Positions 35,944-44,728 of a stretch of DNA of 64,000 nucleotides are shown here, piece after piece. A program made the position numbers and the translations under genes. Source of the DNA: Pseudomonas sp. RIT288 (GTDB lineage Bacteria > Pseudomonadota > Gammaproteobacteria > Pseudomonadales > Pseudomonadaceae); NCBI RefSeq assembly GCF_000631985.1, contig NZ_JFYN01000041.1:310001-374000 (forward strand), read 5' to 3'. How positions within the stretch are numbered: the stretch's first letter is position 1; every line of letters starts with the position of its first letter. The notes under the pieces are model-generated. The model saw only the letters and a program-made list of their open reading frames with translations. It searched no databases and had not been told where the DNA came from.

Positions 35944-37416
35944 ATGACCGTGCTCAAAGCACTCAAGAAAATGTTCGGTAAAAGCGAGGCTGAGCAGCTC
36001 GCGCCAGTCCCCAGTGCGCCGTCGCACGCCCCCGGCCCTCGCAGCGATGCGCCCAAGGCTGAACGTCCGGCTCCGGTAGCGACACCCGTGCCCGAGTCGC
36101 AACCGGCTATCGCCGCCGAACCGGTCCGCGCCGAAGCGCCGAAACCACCCCGGCCGCGCCGCGAACCGAAACCCAAGGCACCGGTCATTCCCTGGAAGCT
36201 CGAAGATTTCGTCGTCGAACCCCAGGAAGGCAAAACCCGCTTTCACGATTTCAAACTCGCTCCAGAACTGATGCACGCCATCCAGGACCTGGGCTTCCCA
36301 TATTGCACGCCGATCCAGGCGCAGGTGCTGGGCTTCACCCTCGCCGGCAAAGACGCCATCGGCCGTGCGCAGACCGGTACCGGCAAGACCGCCGCGTTCC
36401 TGATCTCGATCATCACTCAGCTGCTGCAGACTCCGCCGCCGAAAGAACGCTACATGGGCGAACCCCGTGCGCTGATCATCGCTCCGACCCGCGAGCTGGT
36501 GGTGCAGATCGCCAAGGACGCCGCTGACCTGACCAAGTACACCGGCCTCAACGTGATGACGTTCGTTGGCGGCATGGACTTCGACAAGCAGCTCAAACAC
36601 CTCGAAGCGCGCCACTGCGACATCCTCGTCGCCACTCCGGGCCGTCTGCTCGACTTCAACCAGCGCGGCGACGTGCACCTGGACATGGTCGAAGTGATGG
36701 TGCTGGACGAAGCCGACCGCATGCTCGACATGGGCTTCATCCCGCAAGTGCGGCAGATCATTCGCCAGACTCCGCCGAAGTCCGAGCGTCAGACCCTGCT
36801 GTTCTCCGCGACCTTCACCGAAGACGTGATGAACCTGGCCAAGCAATGGACCACCGATCCGGCAATCGTCGAAATCGAAATCACCAACGTGGCCAACGAA
36901 AACGTCGAGCAGCACATCTATGCGGTGGCTGCTGCGGATAAATACAAACTGCTGTTCAACCTGGTCAACGACAATGGCTGGGAACGCGTGATCGTCTTCG
37001 CCAACCGCAAGGACGAAGTGCGCCGCATCGAAGAGCGCCTGGTGCGTGACGGCATCAACGCCGCGCAACTGTCCGGCGACGTGCCGCAGCACAAGCGCAT
37101 CAAGACCCTTGAAGGCTTCCGCGAAGGCAAGATCCGCGTGCTGGTGGCCACCGATGTCGCCGGTCGCGGCATCCACATCGACGGTATCAGCCATGTGATC
37201 AACTTCACCCTGCCGGAAGTCCCGGACGACTACGTGCACCGCATCGGCCGTACCGGTCGCGCGGGCGCTGACGGTGTATCGATCAGCTTCGCCGGCGAGG
37301 ACGACTCCTATCAGTTGCCGTCGATCGAAGAGAAGCTCGGTCGCAAGATCAGCTGTGAGACACCGCCGACGCACCTGCTGCGCGCAGTGGAACGCAAGCG
37401 TCCGCAGCCGCAGTAA
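35944..37416 (+). CDS. rhlB: ATP-dependent RNA helicase RhlB
   Basis: A 490-residue DEAD-box helicase, a likely partner of RNase E in mRNA decay. The N-terminal extension (about 1-90) is Pro/Ala/basic-rich and low-complexity. Motifs: Q-motif (FPYCTPIQAQ), I AQTGTGKT, Ia PTRELVVQ, II VLDEADRMLD, III SAT, and VI HRIGRTGRAG. The extended N-tail makes it longer than E. coli RhlB (421). Stop is followed by a strong terminator. Confidence 0.93.
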   Translation: MTVLKALKKMFGKSEAEQLAPVPSAPSHAPGPRSDAPKAERPAPVATPVPESQPAIAAEPVRAEAPKPPRPRREPKPKAPVIPWKLEDFVVEPQEGKTRFHDFKLAPELMHAIQDLGFPYCTPIQAQVLGFTLAGKDAIGRAQTGTGKTAAFLISIITQLLQTPPPKERYMGEPRALIIAPTRELVVQIAKDAADLTKYTGLNVMTFVGGMDFDKQLKHLEARHCDILVATPGRLLDFNQRGDVHLDMVEVMVLDEADRMLDMGFIPQVRQIIRQTPPKSERQTLLFSATFTEDVMNLAKQWTTDPAIVEIEITNVANENVEQHIYAVAAADKYKLLFNLVNDNGWERVIVFANRKDEVRRIEERLVRDGINAAQLSGDVPQHKRIKTLEGFREGKIRVLVATDVAGRGIHIDGISHVINFTLPEVPDDYVHRIGRTGRAGADGVSISFAGEDDSYQLPSIEEKLGRKISCETPPTHLLRAVERKRPQPQ

Positions 37417-37431
37417 GCAACCCGTCACGCC

Positions 37432-37462
37432 AAAAGCGCAGCCGGCAACGGACTGCGCTTTT
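37432..37462 (+). terminator. rhlB terminator
   Basis: AAAAGCGCAG pairs with CTGCGCTTTT, followed by four more T residues; about 15 bp after the rhlB stop. Confidence 0.9.
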
Positions 37463-37488
37463 TTTTGCCCGGCGTTTTCAACAGGTGC

Positions 37489-37529
37489 TTGCGATAGACA
37501 ACTAAAAGTCCATAATAGACAAATTAGTT
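37489..37529 (+). promoter_or_regulatory. dauB promoter with overlapping operator repeats
   Basis: TTGCGA (37489-37494), 16-bp spacer, CATAAT (37511-37516). ATAGACAA occurs twice, at 37494-37501 and 37515-37522, a 21-bp period equal to two helical turns. AACTAA (37500-37505) and TTAGTT (37524-37529) form a dyad. TAAAAGTCCA (37503-37512) recurs in the promoter of the binding-protein gene at 41456-41465. Likely DauR-controlled. Confidence 0.55.
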
Positions 37530-37553
37530 TATATCCAGCCCGTGGAGCCTGAC

Positions 37554-38498
37554 ATGTCCAGTACACCCTACGTGATCGACCACATCCAGGCCCGCGAGCT
37601 GCTGGCGCGCATCGACGTGCCGCAAATCCTGCGCAAACTGTTTCGCGACCTCGCCGCCGGCCACGCCGTGCAACCGGCGCAGCAGCTGGTGGAGTTTCCG
37701 CAGGGCGCCGGCGATTTCATCAATTATCTGGGGGTGCTGGCCGAGGACGGTGTGTACGGCGTGAAAACCTCGCCGTATATCGTGCGCGAGCAAGGTGCAC
37801 TGGTGACAGCGTGGACACTATTGATGTCGATGAAAACCGGCCAGCCGCTGCTGCTGTGCGATGCCGGCGAGCTCACCACCGCGCGTACCGCTGCGACCAC
37901 CGCCGTTGCGGTCGATGCCCTCGCCCCGCTGAATGCCACACGACTGGCGATCATCGGCAGCGGCAAGGTTGCCCAGGCGCATCTGCATTACGTGAAAGGT
38001 CTGCGCGACTGGCAGAGCATCAGCGTGTATTCACCGAGCCTGTCTGAAGACGCTGAAACCGGGGCGCTGCTGAGAGAGATCTACCCCGGGGTGAACATTG
38101 CCGACAGCCGCGAAGCCGCCCTCGTCGAGGCTGACGTGATCATGCTCTGCACCTCGTCCGCCGGCCCGGTGATCGACCCGGCCACTCTGAGCAAACCGGC
38201 ACTGATCACCTCAATCAGCACCAACGCGCCACGCGCCCATGAAGTACCGCCACAGACTCTGGGCGACATGCAGGTGTTCTGTGACTATCGTCTGACCACG
38301 CCGGGTTCGGCGGGTGAGATGTTGATCGCGACCGAACAGCATGGCTGGAGCAAGGATTTGATCGTTGGTGACCTCGCCGACCTGCTCAGCGAGAAACTGC
38401 CGCGCCCCGATTACGACCGTCACGTATTTTTCCGCTCAATCGGTCTGGGCCTGGAAGACATTGCCCTGGCGAATGCGGTTTATCACCTCAAGCACTGA
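37554..38498 (+). CDS. dauB: NAD(P)-dependent anabolic L-arginine dehydrogenase DauB (ornithine cyclodeaminase family)
   Basis: A 314-residue enzyme of the ornithine cyclodeaminase/mu-crystallin family. In the D-arginine pathway DauB reduces the 2-ketoarginine (imino acid) made by DauA to L-arginine. The Rossmann fold has LAIIGSGKVAQAHL with the GSGxxA motif at about 138-144. The N-terminal segment includes the conserved KTSPYIVREQGAL. ATG 37554 is supported by GGAG six bases upstream; the GTG at 37542 is in-frame but poorer. It is first in the dauB-dauA-dauR set. Confidence 0.88.
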   Translation: MSSTPYVIDHIQARELLARIDVPQILRKLFRDLAAGHAVQPAQQLVEFPQGAGDFINYLGVLAEDGVYGVKTSPYIVREQGALVTAWTLLMSMKTGQPLLLCDAGELTTARTAATTAVAVDALAPLNATRLAIIGSGKVAQAHLHYVKGLRDWQSISVYSPSLSEDAETGALLREIYPGVNIADSREAALVEADVIMLCTSSAGPVIDPATLSKPALITSISTNAPRAHEVPPQTLGDMQVFCDYRLTTPGSAGEMLIATEQHGWSKDLIVGDLADLLSEKLPRPDYDRHVFFRSIGLGLEDIALANAVYHLKH

Positions 38499-38510
38499 CA
38501 CCTCGATCCC

Positions 38511-38608
38511 CTGTAGGAGCTGACGAGTGAAACGAGGCTGCGATCTTTTGATCTTGTCTTTTGAAAATCAAAAGATCGCAGCCTCGTTTCACTCGTCAGC
38601 TCCTACAG
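38511..38608. repeat. REP palindrome inside the dau operon
   Basis: An inverted repeat of TGTAGGAGCTGACGAGTGAA and complement, around a T-rich centre. It fills most of the 137-bp gap between dauB and dauA. Confidence 0.85.
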
Positions 38609-38635
38609 AGATCCTCAATGACTCAGGAGATTTTC

Positions 38636-39763
38636 ATGAGCCAGGCAGATTTCATCATCATCGGCGGCGGGATTGCCGGCGCTTCCACCGGTTTCTGGCT
38701 GTCGCCCCACGCCAAAGTGATCGTGCTCGAACGTGAATCGCACCCGGCCTATCACTCCACCGGACGTTCCGCGGCGCTCTACACCGCGGCCTACGGCACG
38801 CCGCAGGTGCGGGCGCTGACGCTGGCCAGCCGTGAGTTTTTCGACCATCCGCCGAGCGGTTTCTGCGAGCATCCTTTGCTGACGCCGCGCGGCGAAATGA
38901 CCGTGGACTTCAGCGGTGACGCCGCCGAACTGAACAACCAGTACCTCAGCGCCAAAGCCACGGTGCCAGAGATGCAGCTGCTCAGCGCCGACGAAGCCTG
39001 CGCCCGTCTGCCGATCCTGCGCCGGGAAAAAGTCCACGGCGCGATCTACGACCCGACCGCCAGCGACATCGACACCGACGCCCTGCATCAGGGCTACCTG
39101 CGCGGTATCCGCCGCAACAACGGCGAGGTGCTCACCGATTGCGAGGTGCTGGGCCTGACGCGCGATGCCGATGGCCTCTGGCAGGTGCAAACCAACGGCC
39201 AGGCCTTCAGCGCCCCGATCATCATCAACGCCGCCGGCGCCTGGGCCGACCAGATCGGCGCGCTGGCTGGCGCCCAAGCGCTGGGCCTGCAACCGAAACG
39301 TCGCGCGGCGTTCATTTTCGCCGGGCCCGAGGGCGTGGACATTCATCACTGGCCGATGCTGGTCAGCCTCGACGAATCGTTCTACATGAAGCCCGACGCC
39401 GGGATGTTCCTCGGCTCGCCAGCCAACGCCGACCCGGTCGAACCGCACGACGTGCAGCCGGAAGAGCTGGACATCGCCATGGGCATCTACCAGATCGAAG
39501 AAGCCACGACCCTGACCATCCGCCGCCCGACCCGCACCTGGGCCGGACTGCGCAGCTTCGTCGCCGACGGTGATCTGCTCAGCGGTTTCGATCCGCAGGT
39601 GCAGGGGCTGTTCTGGGTCGCGGCCCAGGGCGGTTACGGCATTCAGACTTCACCGGCCATGGGCCAGGCCAGCGCGGCATTGGCGCGTGGTCAGCCGCTG
39701 CCCGAGCCGCTGCAACAGTTCGGCCTGAGCAGCGCCATGCTCTCCCCTTCACGGCTGCGCTGA
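38636..39763 (+). CDS. dauA: FAD-dependent D-arginine dehydrogenase
   Basis: A 375-residue flavoenzyme (DAO family) that oxidises D-arginine and other basic D-amino acids to imino acids. The FAD Rossmann motif is IIGGGIAGASTGF near residues 8-20. STGRSAALYTAAYG is the family's flavin/loop motif. The C-terminal FAD-binding segment has GLFWVAAQGGYGIQTSPAMGQ. ATG at 38636 is preceded by AGGAG six bases away. Identification rests on layout (dauB-dauA-dauR) and motifs. Confidence 0.88.
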   Translation: MSQADFIIIGGGIAGASTGFWLSPHAKVIVLERESHPAYHSTGRSAALYTAAYGTPQVRALTLASREFFDHPPSGFCEHPLLTPRGEMTVDFSGDAAELNNQYLSAKATVPEMQLLSADEACARLPILRREKVHGAIYDPTASDIDTDALHQGYLRGIRRNNGEVLTDCEVLGLTRDADGLWQVQTNGQAFSAPIIINAAGAWADQIGALAGAQALGLQPKRRAAFIFAGPEGVDIHHWPMLVSLDESFYMKPDAGMFLGSPANADPVEPHDVQPEELDIAMGIYQIEEATTLTIRRPTRTWAGLRSFVADGDLLSGFDPQVQGLFWVAAQGGYGIQTSPAMGQASAALARGQPLPEPLQQFGLSSAMLSPSRLR

Positions 39764-39855
39764 TGGCCCCTGCGGATGACGCGCCCAACGGATTGCGGCA
39801 CACTCGCAGCGCCTCCGTGCACGGGGGCGCTGACGCTGCCTGGAGCTCCACAATC

Positions 39856-40482
39856 ATGACCGCCCCCGAATTCGATTCGGCACTGGATAACTTCCGTGCC
39901 ATCGCCGACGCCATCGCCACGCTGTTCTTTCCCCACGCCGAAGTGGTGCTGCACGACCTGCGTACACAGAAGGTCGACTACATCGCCAACAACCTGTCCA
40001 AGCGCGAGATCGGCGACGATTCATCGCTTGAAGACATGCTCAGCGAGGAGGTCAGTGAGCGCAACATCGGCCCGTACGAAAAGCTCAATTGGGACGGCCA
40101 GAAGATACGCAGCCTGAGCACCGTGCTGCGCGACAGCGAAGAGCGGCCGCTGGCGGTGCTGTGCATCAACCTGAATATTTCGTTGTTCGAGAATGCCAAG
40201 GCTGCGCTGGATCTGTTCCTGTCGCCGAGCAAACTGATCCCGCAGCCGGATTCACTGTTTCGCGATGACTGGCAGGAACGCATCAACACCTTCCTCCACG
40301 CCTGGCTGCGCGAGCGGCAGCTGAGCCTGAATCTGCTGACCCGCGATCACAAGCGCGAACTGGTGCTGGCGCTGCACGCCGAAGGCGCGTTCAAGGGCAA
40401 GAGCGCCTCGAACTATGTGGCCAATGTGCTGAACATGGGGCGGGCGACGGTGTACAAGCATTTGAAGGAATTGAAGGGCTGA
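39856..40482 (+). CDS. dauR: Transcriptional regulator DauR (YheO-like PAS and helix-turn-helix)
   Basis: A 208-residue regulator. The N-terminal PAS-like YheO domain includes LFFPHAEVVLHDLRTQKVDYIANNLSKREIGDDS. The C-terminal DNA-binding helices include FKGKSASNYVANVLNMGRATVYKHLKEL. In P. aeruginosa DauR represses dauBAR and arginine or D-arginine relieves it; function here is inferred from the same order. The chosen ATG at 39856 gives the family length; the frame continues upstream to 39763. Confidence 0.86.
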   Translation: MTAPEFDSALDNFRAIADAIATLFFPHAEVVLHDLRTQKVDYIANNLSKREIGDDSSLEDMLSEEVSERNIGPYEKLNWDGQKIRSLSTVLRDSEERPLAVLCINLNISLFENAKAALDLFLSPSKLIPQPDSLFRDDWQERINTFLHAWLRERQLSLNLLTRDHKRELVLALHAEGAFKGKSASNYVANVLNMGRATVYKHLKELKG

Positions 40483-40591
40483 AGATCAAAAGATCGTCCG
40501 ATCGCGGCCCGAGCCTGCGGCAGCTCCTACAGGAGAACTCATTCCCATGTAGGAGCTGCCGCAGGCTCGGGCCGCGATCGGACGATCTTTT
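40483..40591. repeat. Convergent REP pair (head-out) after dauR
   Basis: Two REP units of the GATCGCGGCCCGAGCCTGCG family in inverted orientation, facing outward around a short centre. It separates dauR from the convergent binding-protein gene. Confidence 0.82.
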
Positions 40592-40594
40592 CTA

Positions 40595-41371
40595 TCAGTC
40601 GCCGTAGATGTCGGACTTGAAATACTTCTCGGAAATCTTCTGATACTCGCCACTCGCACGAATCCCGTCGATGGCCGTGTTCAACTCGCTGACCAGCTCG
40701 GTATTGCCCTTGCGCACCGCAATCCCCGCGCCCTCGCCCACGTACTTCGGATCCTTCAGCTCCGGCCCGACAAACGCATAGCCCTTGCCGCGTGGCATCG
40801 ACAGGAAATCGTTCAGTGGAATGGTGTCGGCGAAAATCGCGTCGAGCCGCCCGGCCGCCAGGTCCATGTAAATTTCTTCGTTGTTGCCGTAGCGCTTGAC
40901 GTTGATGCCCTTCGGTTCGAACACCTCGGTGGCATAACGATCGGTGGTGGTGGCGCGCTGCACGCCGACGGTCTTGCCCTTGAGGCTGGCATACTGGTCA
41001 TCGACCGTAGCGCCTTCTTTCATCACCAGTCGCGACGACGTGAAGTAGTACTTGTGGGTGAAATCCACCGACTTCTTGCGGTCTTCGTTGATGGTCATCG
41101 ACGACAAAGCCATGTCGATTTTCTTCACTTTCAACGAAGGAATCAGGCCATCGAACTCACCCTCGACCCACACGCACTTGACCTTCATCTGCGCGCACAG
41201 GGCGTTGCCGATGTCGTAGTCGAAACCGACGATTTCGCCCTTGTCGGTTTTCGACGCAAACGGTGGATAAGCGGCCTCGATGCCGATGCGCAGGGTCTTC
41301 TCGGCGGCAAACGAGCTGGTGCACGCCAACAGGCTCAGGGCCAGACCGGTGATCAGGGGGAGTTTCTTCAT
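40595..41371 (-). CDS. Periplasmic cationic amino-acid binding protein (ArgT/HisJ-like)
   Basis: A 258-residue SBP_bac_3 protein. The signal peptide is about residues 1-22 (MKKLPLITGLALSLLACTSSFA). The body includes LRIGIEAAYPPFASKTDKGEIVGFDYDIGNALC, CVWVEGEFDGLIPSL and DMALSSMTINEDR, features of Arg/Lys/ornithine/His binding proteins. It is convergent with dauR, as is the PA3865-type protein beside dauBAR in P. aeruginosa. It lacks its own permease genes here. Its promoter shares a 10-bp core with the dauB promoter. Confidence 0.88.
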   Translation of the reverse strand: MKKLPLITGLALSLLACTSSFAAEKTLRIGIEAAYPPFASKTDKGEIVGFDYDIGNALCAQMKVKCVWVEGEFDGLIPSLKVKKIDMALSSMTINEDRKKSVDFTHKYYFTSSRLVMKEGATVDDQYASLKGKTVGVQRATTTDRYATEVFEPKGINVKRYGNNEEIYMDLAAGRLDAIFADTIPLNDFLSMPRGKGYAFVGPELKDPKYVGEGAGIAVRKGNTELVSELNTAIDGIRASGEYQKISEKYFKSDIYGD

Positions 41372-41440
41372 GTTCGTTCTCTCGCGGGTCGTTGTTGGTT
41401 TGGCAAGACAGAAGAAAAAGAGCTGGAACGGTTTTTTGTA

Positions 41441-41480
41441 CTTGTAAATCCATACTGGACTTTTATGTACAAGCCGTCAA
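41441..41480 (-). promoter_or_regulatory. Promoter of the binding-protein gene with DauR-like core
   Basis: On the minus strand: TTGACG (41475-41480), 17-bp spacer, CAGTAT (41452-41457). The spacer contains TAAAAGTCCA (plus-strand TGGACTTTTA at 41456-41465), also in the dauB promoter. A dyad CTTGTA (41441-41446)/TACAAG (41468-41473) flanks it. Confidence 0.5.
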
Positions 41481-41494
41481 TCGGTGGGAAAAGC

Positions 41495-41574
41495 AAAAAG
41501 ATCGCAGCCTTCGGCAGCGCCTACAGGGGAACGCCGACCCAATGTAGGCGCTGTCGAAGGCTGCGATCTTTTTG
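41495..41574. repeat. REP palindrome pair
   Basis: Outward-facing arms AAAGATCGCAGCCTTCGGCA and TGCGATCTTT variants around a 20-bp centre, between the binding-protein promoter and moaE. Confidence 0.8.
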
Positions 41575-41589
41575 CTGACAACGCAGAGA

Positions 41590-42042
41590 TTATTTCTTCC
41601 AGCGATCTGCGGCGGCGTGATCACTGTCACGCCCTTCGACCCAGCGCGGGCCGTCGCTGGTGTTCTCTTTCTTCCAGAACGGCGCACGGGTTTTCAGGTA
41701 GTCCATGACAAAGGCGCAGGCGTCGAACGCCGCCTGGCGATGGGCGCTGGCCGCACCGACAAACACGATCGGCTCGCCCGGCTCCAGCGCGCCGATACGG
41801 TGCAGCACTTCGAGCTTCAGCAGCGGCCAGCGTTGCTCGGCCTCGACGGCGATCTTGCCGAGGGCTTTTTCGGTCATGCCCGGATAATGTTCGAGGAACA
41901 TCCCCGCCACATCCAACCCGTCATTGAAGTCGCGCACATAACCGACAAAACTCACCACCGCGCCGACACCGACATTCGCCGCGTGCATCACGTTGACTTC
42001 AGCGCCGGGATCGAACGCCGTGGATTGCACCCGAATCGCCAT
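41590..42042 (-). CDS. moaE: Molybdopterin synthase catalytic subunit
   Basis: A 150-residue large subunit of molybdopterin synthase, which adds sulfur from MoaD-thiocarboxylate to cyclic pyranopterin monophosphate. Visible segments are VGAVVSFVGYVRDFN, the conserved Lys region MTEKALGKIA, HRIGALEPGEPIVFVGAASAHRQAAF, and APFWKKE near the C-terminus. Start ATG is three bases after the moaD stop. Last of moaC-moaD-moaE. Confidence 0.94.
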   Translation of the reverse strand: MAIRVQSTAFDPGAEVNVMHAANVGVGAVVSFVGYVRDFNDGLDVAGMFLEHYPGMTEKALGKIAVEAEQRWPLLKLEVLHRIGALEPGEPIVFVGAASAHRQAAFDACAFVMDYLKTRAPFWKKENTSDGPRWVEGRDSDHAAADRWKK

Positions 42043-42045
42043 GGC

Positions 42046-42288
42046 TCAGCCTCCGGTCACGGTGGGGAAAAACGCCACTTCGTCGCCATCGCTCACCGGC
42101 TCGTCGAGCTGGCACAGGTCTTCATTGCGCGCGCACATCAGGTTCTGCTCGCTCAGCACTTCGGCGCCATCGCGTTGCGCGAGCAATGCGCGCACGTCTT
42201 CGACGGTATCGAAACGACCCTCGACCTCGACCGAATCCACGCCCAGCGCTTCACGATAACGAGCAAAGAATTTAACCGTCAGCTTCAT
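42046..42288 (-). CDS. moaD: Molybdopterin synthase sulfur carrier subunit
   Basis: An 80-residue ubiquitin-like sulfur carrier. The N-terminus MKLTVKFFARYREALG is typical and the C-terminus ends in Gly-Gly (FFPTVTGG), the site of adenylation and thiocarboxylation. The ATG overlaps the moaC stop (ATGA), and moaE follows after three bases, so the three are translationally coupled. Confidence 0.93.
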   Translation of the reverse strand: MKLTVKFFARYREALGVDSVEVEGRFDTVEDVRALLAQRDGAEVLSEQNLMCARNEDLCQLDEPVSDGDEVAFFPTVTGG

Positions 42289-42758
42289 GGCTGCTCCGCC
42301 TGGAAATGCCCGCTCTTGCCGCCGACCTTCTCCAGCAGGCGCACGCTTTCGATGACCATGCCGCGATCCACCGCTTTGCACATGTCGTAGATGGTCAGCG
42401 CCGCGACGCTGGCAGCGGTCAGTGCTTCCATCTCCACGCCGGTCTGCCCGGACAGCTTGCAACGGGCGACGATGCGCACGCTGTCGTCGCCTTCAGCGAT
42501 GAGTTCGACCTTGACCCCGGTCAGCATCAGAGGATGGCACAGCGGAATCAGATCGCTGGTTTTCTTCGCCGCCTGAATGCCGGCAATGCGCGCCACGGCA
42601 AACACGTCGCCCTTGGGATGGCCGCCGCTGACGATCATCTGCAGGGTTTCGGGCAGCATGCGCACCAGCGCTTGGGCCGTCGCCTCACGGAACGTCACGG
42701 CTTTTTCGGTGACGTCGACCATGTTGGCGCGACCTTGGGAATCGAGATGAGTCAGCAC
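42285..42758 (-). CDS. moaC: Cyclic pyranopterin monophosphate synthase accessory protein
   Basis: A 157-residue MoaC, which converts 3',8-cyclo-GTP to cyclic pyranopterin monophosphate in molybdenum cofactor synthesis. Family features: HLDSQGRANMVDVTEKAVTFREATA, IPLCHPLMLTGV and GVEMEALTAASVAALTIYDMCKAVD. First of the moaC-D-E set. A moaA/moaB gene is not adjacent. Confidence 0.95.
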   Translation of the reverse strand: MLTHLDSQGRANMVDVTEKAVTFREATAQALVRMLPETLQMIVSGGHPKGDVFAVARIAGIQAAKKTSDLIPLCHPLMLTGVKVELIAEGDDSVRIVARCKLSGQTGVEMEALTAASVAALTIYDMCKAVDRGMVIESVRLLEKVGGKSGHFQAEQP

Positions 42759-42841
42759 GGGATTACTCCTGATCAGGAGCGTGGATTGTAAACCTGTGGG
42801 TCAAATTTCCGCATCACTGATTATGAATTCACCGTTGCACC

Positions 42842-42933
42842 CTGTGGGAGCGAGCCTGCTCGCGAAAGCGGATTCAGATTCACTATAGATGTCGACTGAT
42901 ACACCGCATTCGCGAGCAGGCTCGCTCCCACAG
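42842..42933. repeat. REP pair (GTGGGAGCGAGCCTGCTCG family)
   Basis: Inverted arms CTGTGGGAGCGAGCCTGCTC and complement about 45 bp apart, between the moaC start and the phoH 3' end. Confidence 0.85.
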
Positions 42934-42952
42934 GGGATATGCATTTATCAAT

Positions 42953-42985
42953 AAAAAACCGGGCGGCTTTTGGGCCGCCCGATTT
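42953..42985 (-). terminator. Terminator of the PhoH-family gene
   Basis: CGGGCGGC (42960-42967) pairs with GCCGCCCG (42974-42981) and, on the minus strand, is followed by GTTTTTTAT. Confidence 0.88.
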
Positions 42986-42996
42986 TGTTGGAAGGG

Positions 42997-44391
42997 TTAC
43001 AGATGCGATTCGGCGTATTCGGCCAGGATCGAGCGTGGCACCCCTTGCAGGGTGATGTGCACCCCGTTGGGGAAATCCTTGAAGCGTTCGGTCAGGTAGG
43101 TCAGCCCGGAACTGGTCGCGGACAGGTAAGGGGTGTCGATCTGTGCCAGGTTGCCCAGGCACACCACTTTGGAACCGGCGCCGGCCCGGGTGATGATGGT
43201 TTTCATCTGGTGCGGCGTGAGGTTCTGGCATTCGTCGATCAGGATCAGGCTCTGCTGGAAGCTGCGACCGCGAATGTAGTTGAGCGATTTGAACTGCAAC
43301 GGCACTTTGCTGAGGATGTAATCGACGCTGCCATGGGTGTTTTCGTCATCCATGTGCAAGGCTTCGAGGTTGTCGGTGATGGCGCCCAGCCAAGGCTCCA
43401 TTTTTTCCGCTTCGGTGCCGGGCAGGAAGCCGATTTCCTGGTCCAGGCCCTGCACGCTGCGCGTTGCGATGATCCGGCGATAACGCTTGCTGACCATGGT
43501 CTGCTCGATCGCTGCGGCCAGTGCCAGAATGGTTTTACCCGAACCCGCCGCACCCGACAGGTTGACCAGGTGAATGTCCGGATCCAGCAGCGCATACAGC
43601 GCCAGGCTCTGGTAGATGTCCCGTGGCTTGAGGCCCCAGGCTTCCTGATGCAGCAGCGGTTCCTGATGCAGGTCGAGGATCAGTAGTTTGTCTTCCTGGA
43701 TTTCCTTGATCCAGCCGACAAAGCCTTGTTCGTCAATGATGAACTCGTTGATGTGCACCGCCGGCAGGTTGTCGATCAACTGCACCTGATGCCAGGTGCG
43801 GCCGTGATCCTGACGGGTTTCGACCTTGCTGACGCGGTCCCAGAAGGAGCCGGTCATGTTGTGGTAGCCGTTGGGCAGCAGGGACACGTCATCGACCAAC
43901 TGGTCGGTGCTGTAGTCCTCGGCATCGATCCCGCAGGCGCGCGCCTTGAGGCGCATGTTGATGTCTTTGGTGACCAGCACCACGGCCTTCTTCGGATCAC
44001 GGGTGTGCAGGTCGATCAGTTGGTTGATGATTTTGTTGTCGTTCAGATGCTCGGGCAGAATCAGGTTCGACTCGGCCTGTTTGCTCATCAGAATTGACAG
44101 CAAGCCCTTTGGGCCGCCCTTGCCGCGCTGAATCGGCACACCCAGTTCGACGTCTTCGGGGGAGGCATCGCCCAGGGTCTTGTCGATCAGCCGGATCGCC
44201 TGGCGGCATTCGGCAGCAACGCTGTGATGGCCGCTCTTGAGCTTGTCCAGCTCTTCGAGCACGGTCATCGGGATCGCGACGTGGTGTTCTTCGAAATTCA
44301 GCAGGGCATTTGGATCGTGAATCAATACGTTGGTATCGAGTACATAAAGGATTGGCTGGTTGGAAGAAGGGCTACGTCCGTGATCATCCAT
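42997..44391 (-). CDS. PIN-PhoH family ATPase/ribonuclease
   Basis: A 464-residue two-domain protein. The N-terminal PIN domain (about 10-150) has the acidic residues in VLDTNVLIHDP, EELDKLK and TKDINMRLKA. The C-terminal PhoH ATPase has Walker A GAAGSGKTILA (near residue 285) and Walker B SLILIDECQNL. This PhoH2-type fusion is linked to RNA unwinding and cleavage in mycobacteria. Length is normal for this type. It is a single gene; an upstream 5' leader of about 330 bp separates it from the deacetylase gene. Confidence 0.92.
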   Translation of the reverse strand: MDDHGRSPSSNQPILYVLDTNVLIHDPNALLNFEEHHVAIPMTVLEELDKLKSGHHSVAAECRQAIRLIDKTLGDASPEDVELGVPIQRGKGGPKGLLSILMSKQAESNLILPEHLNDNKIINQLIDLHTRDPKKAVVLVTKDINMRLKARACGIDAEDYSTDQLVDDVSLLPNGYHNMTGSFWDRVSKVETRQDHGRTWHQVQLIDNLPAVHINEFIIDEQGFVGWIKEIQEDKLLILDLHQEPLLHQEAWGLKPRDIYQSLALYALLDPDIHLVNLSGAAGSGKTILALAAAIEQTMVSKRYRRIIATRSVQGLDQEIGFLPGTEAEKMEPWLGAITDNLEALHMDDENTHGSVDYILSKVPLQFKSLNYIRGRSFQQSLILIDECQNLTPHQMKTIITRAGAGSKVVCLGNLAQIDTPYLSATSSGLTYLTERFKDFPNGVHITLQGVPRSILAEYAESHL

Positions 44392-44728
44392 ACTCGGTCA
44401 CCTTTGTGGGAGCCATTCGACGCAATACCTGGGCGGTGCTGCGCCTCGAAGTGACTGCCGAATTCATCCACGAGGGCCTGGATGAACTGCACACAAAAGG
44501 AGTCTTGGAAGACGCCACCTGTGTTGCAGGTTTCGGCGGTCTGTCTTCGTAATACTCCAAAACCCATGACATAAAAAAGCACTTTGACGGTTTTTTTAAG
44601 TTTATTTTGCAGAGTGACGAAAAGCCCTTGGCGGACCGTCCAGACCCCGCTAAAGTCGGAAGTCCGCCTGCATCGAATCTTCTAAAAAAATCGCCCCAAG
44701 CCCAATGTTTCCGGGCTTTTGCCGTTTG
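44392..44728. promoter_or_regulatory. Upstream region of the PhoH-family gene, with the deacetylase terminator
   Basis: About 337 bp without a gene. Contains the PhoH-family promoter and, at 44698-44718 on the minus strand, an AAGCCC/GGGCTT hairpin followed by a T-run (GATTTTTTTAG) that likely terminates the deacetylase gene. An 86-codon minus-strand frame (44322-44582) overlaps phoH and looks spurious. Confidence 0.5.

Noticed and set aside
38511..38608. The hairpin between dauB and dauA as a terminator
   Set aside because: It is a member of the dispersed REP family and is not followed by a T-run; dauA has its own ribosome-binding site.
44322..44582. An 86-codon minus-strand frame overlapping the PhoH-family start
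   Set aside because: Lies in another frame over the phoH 5' end and leader; no recognisable motif.
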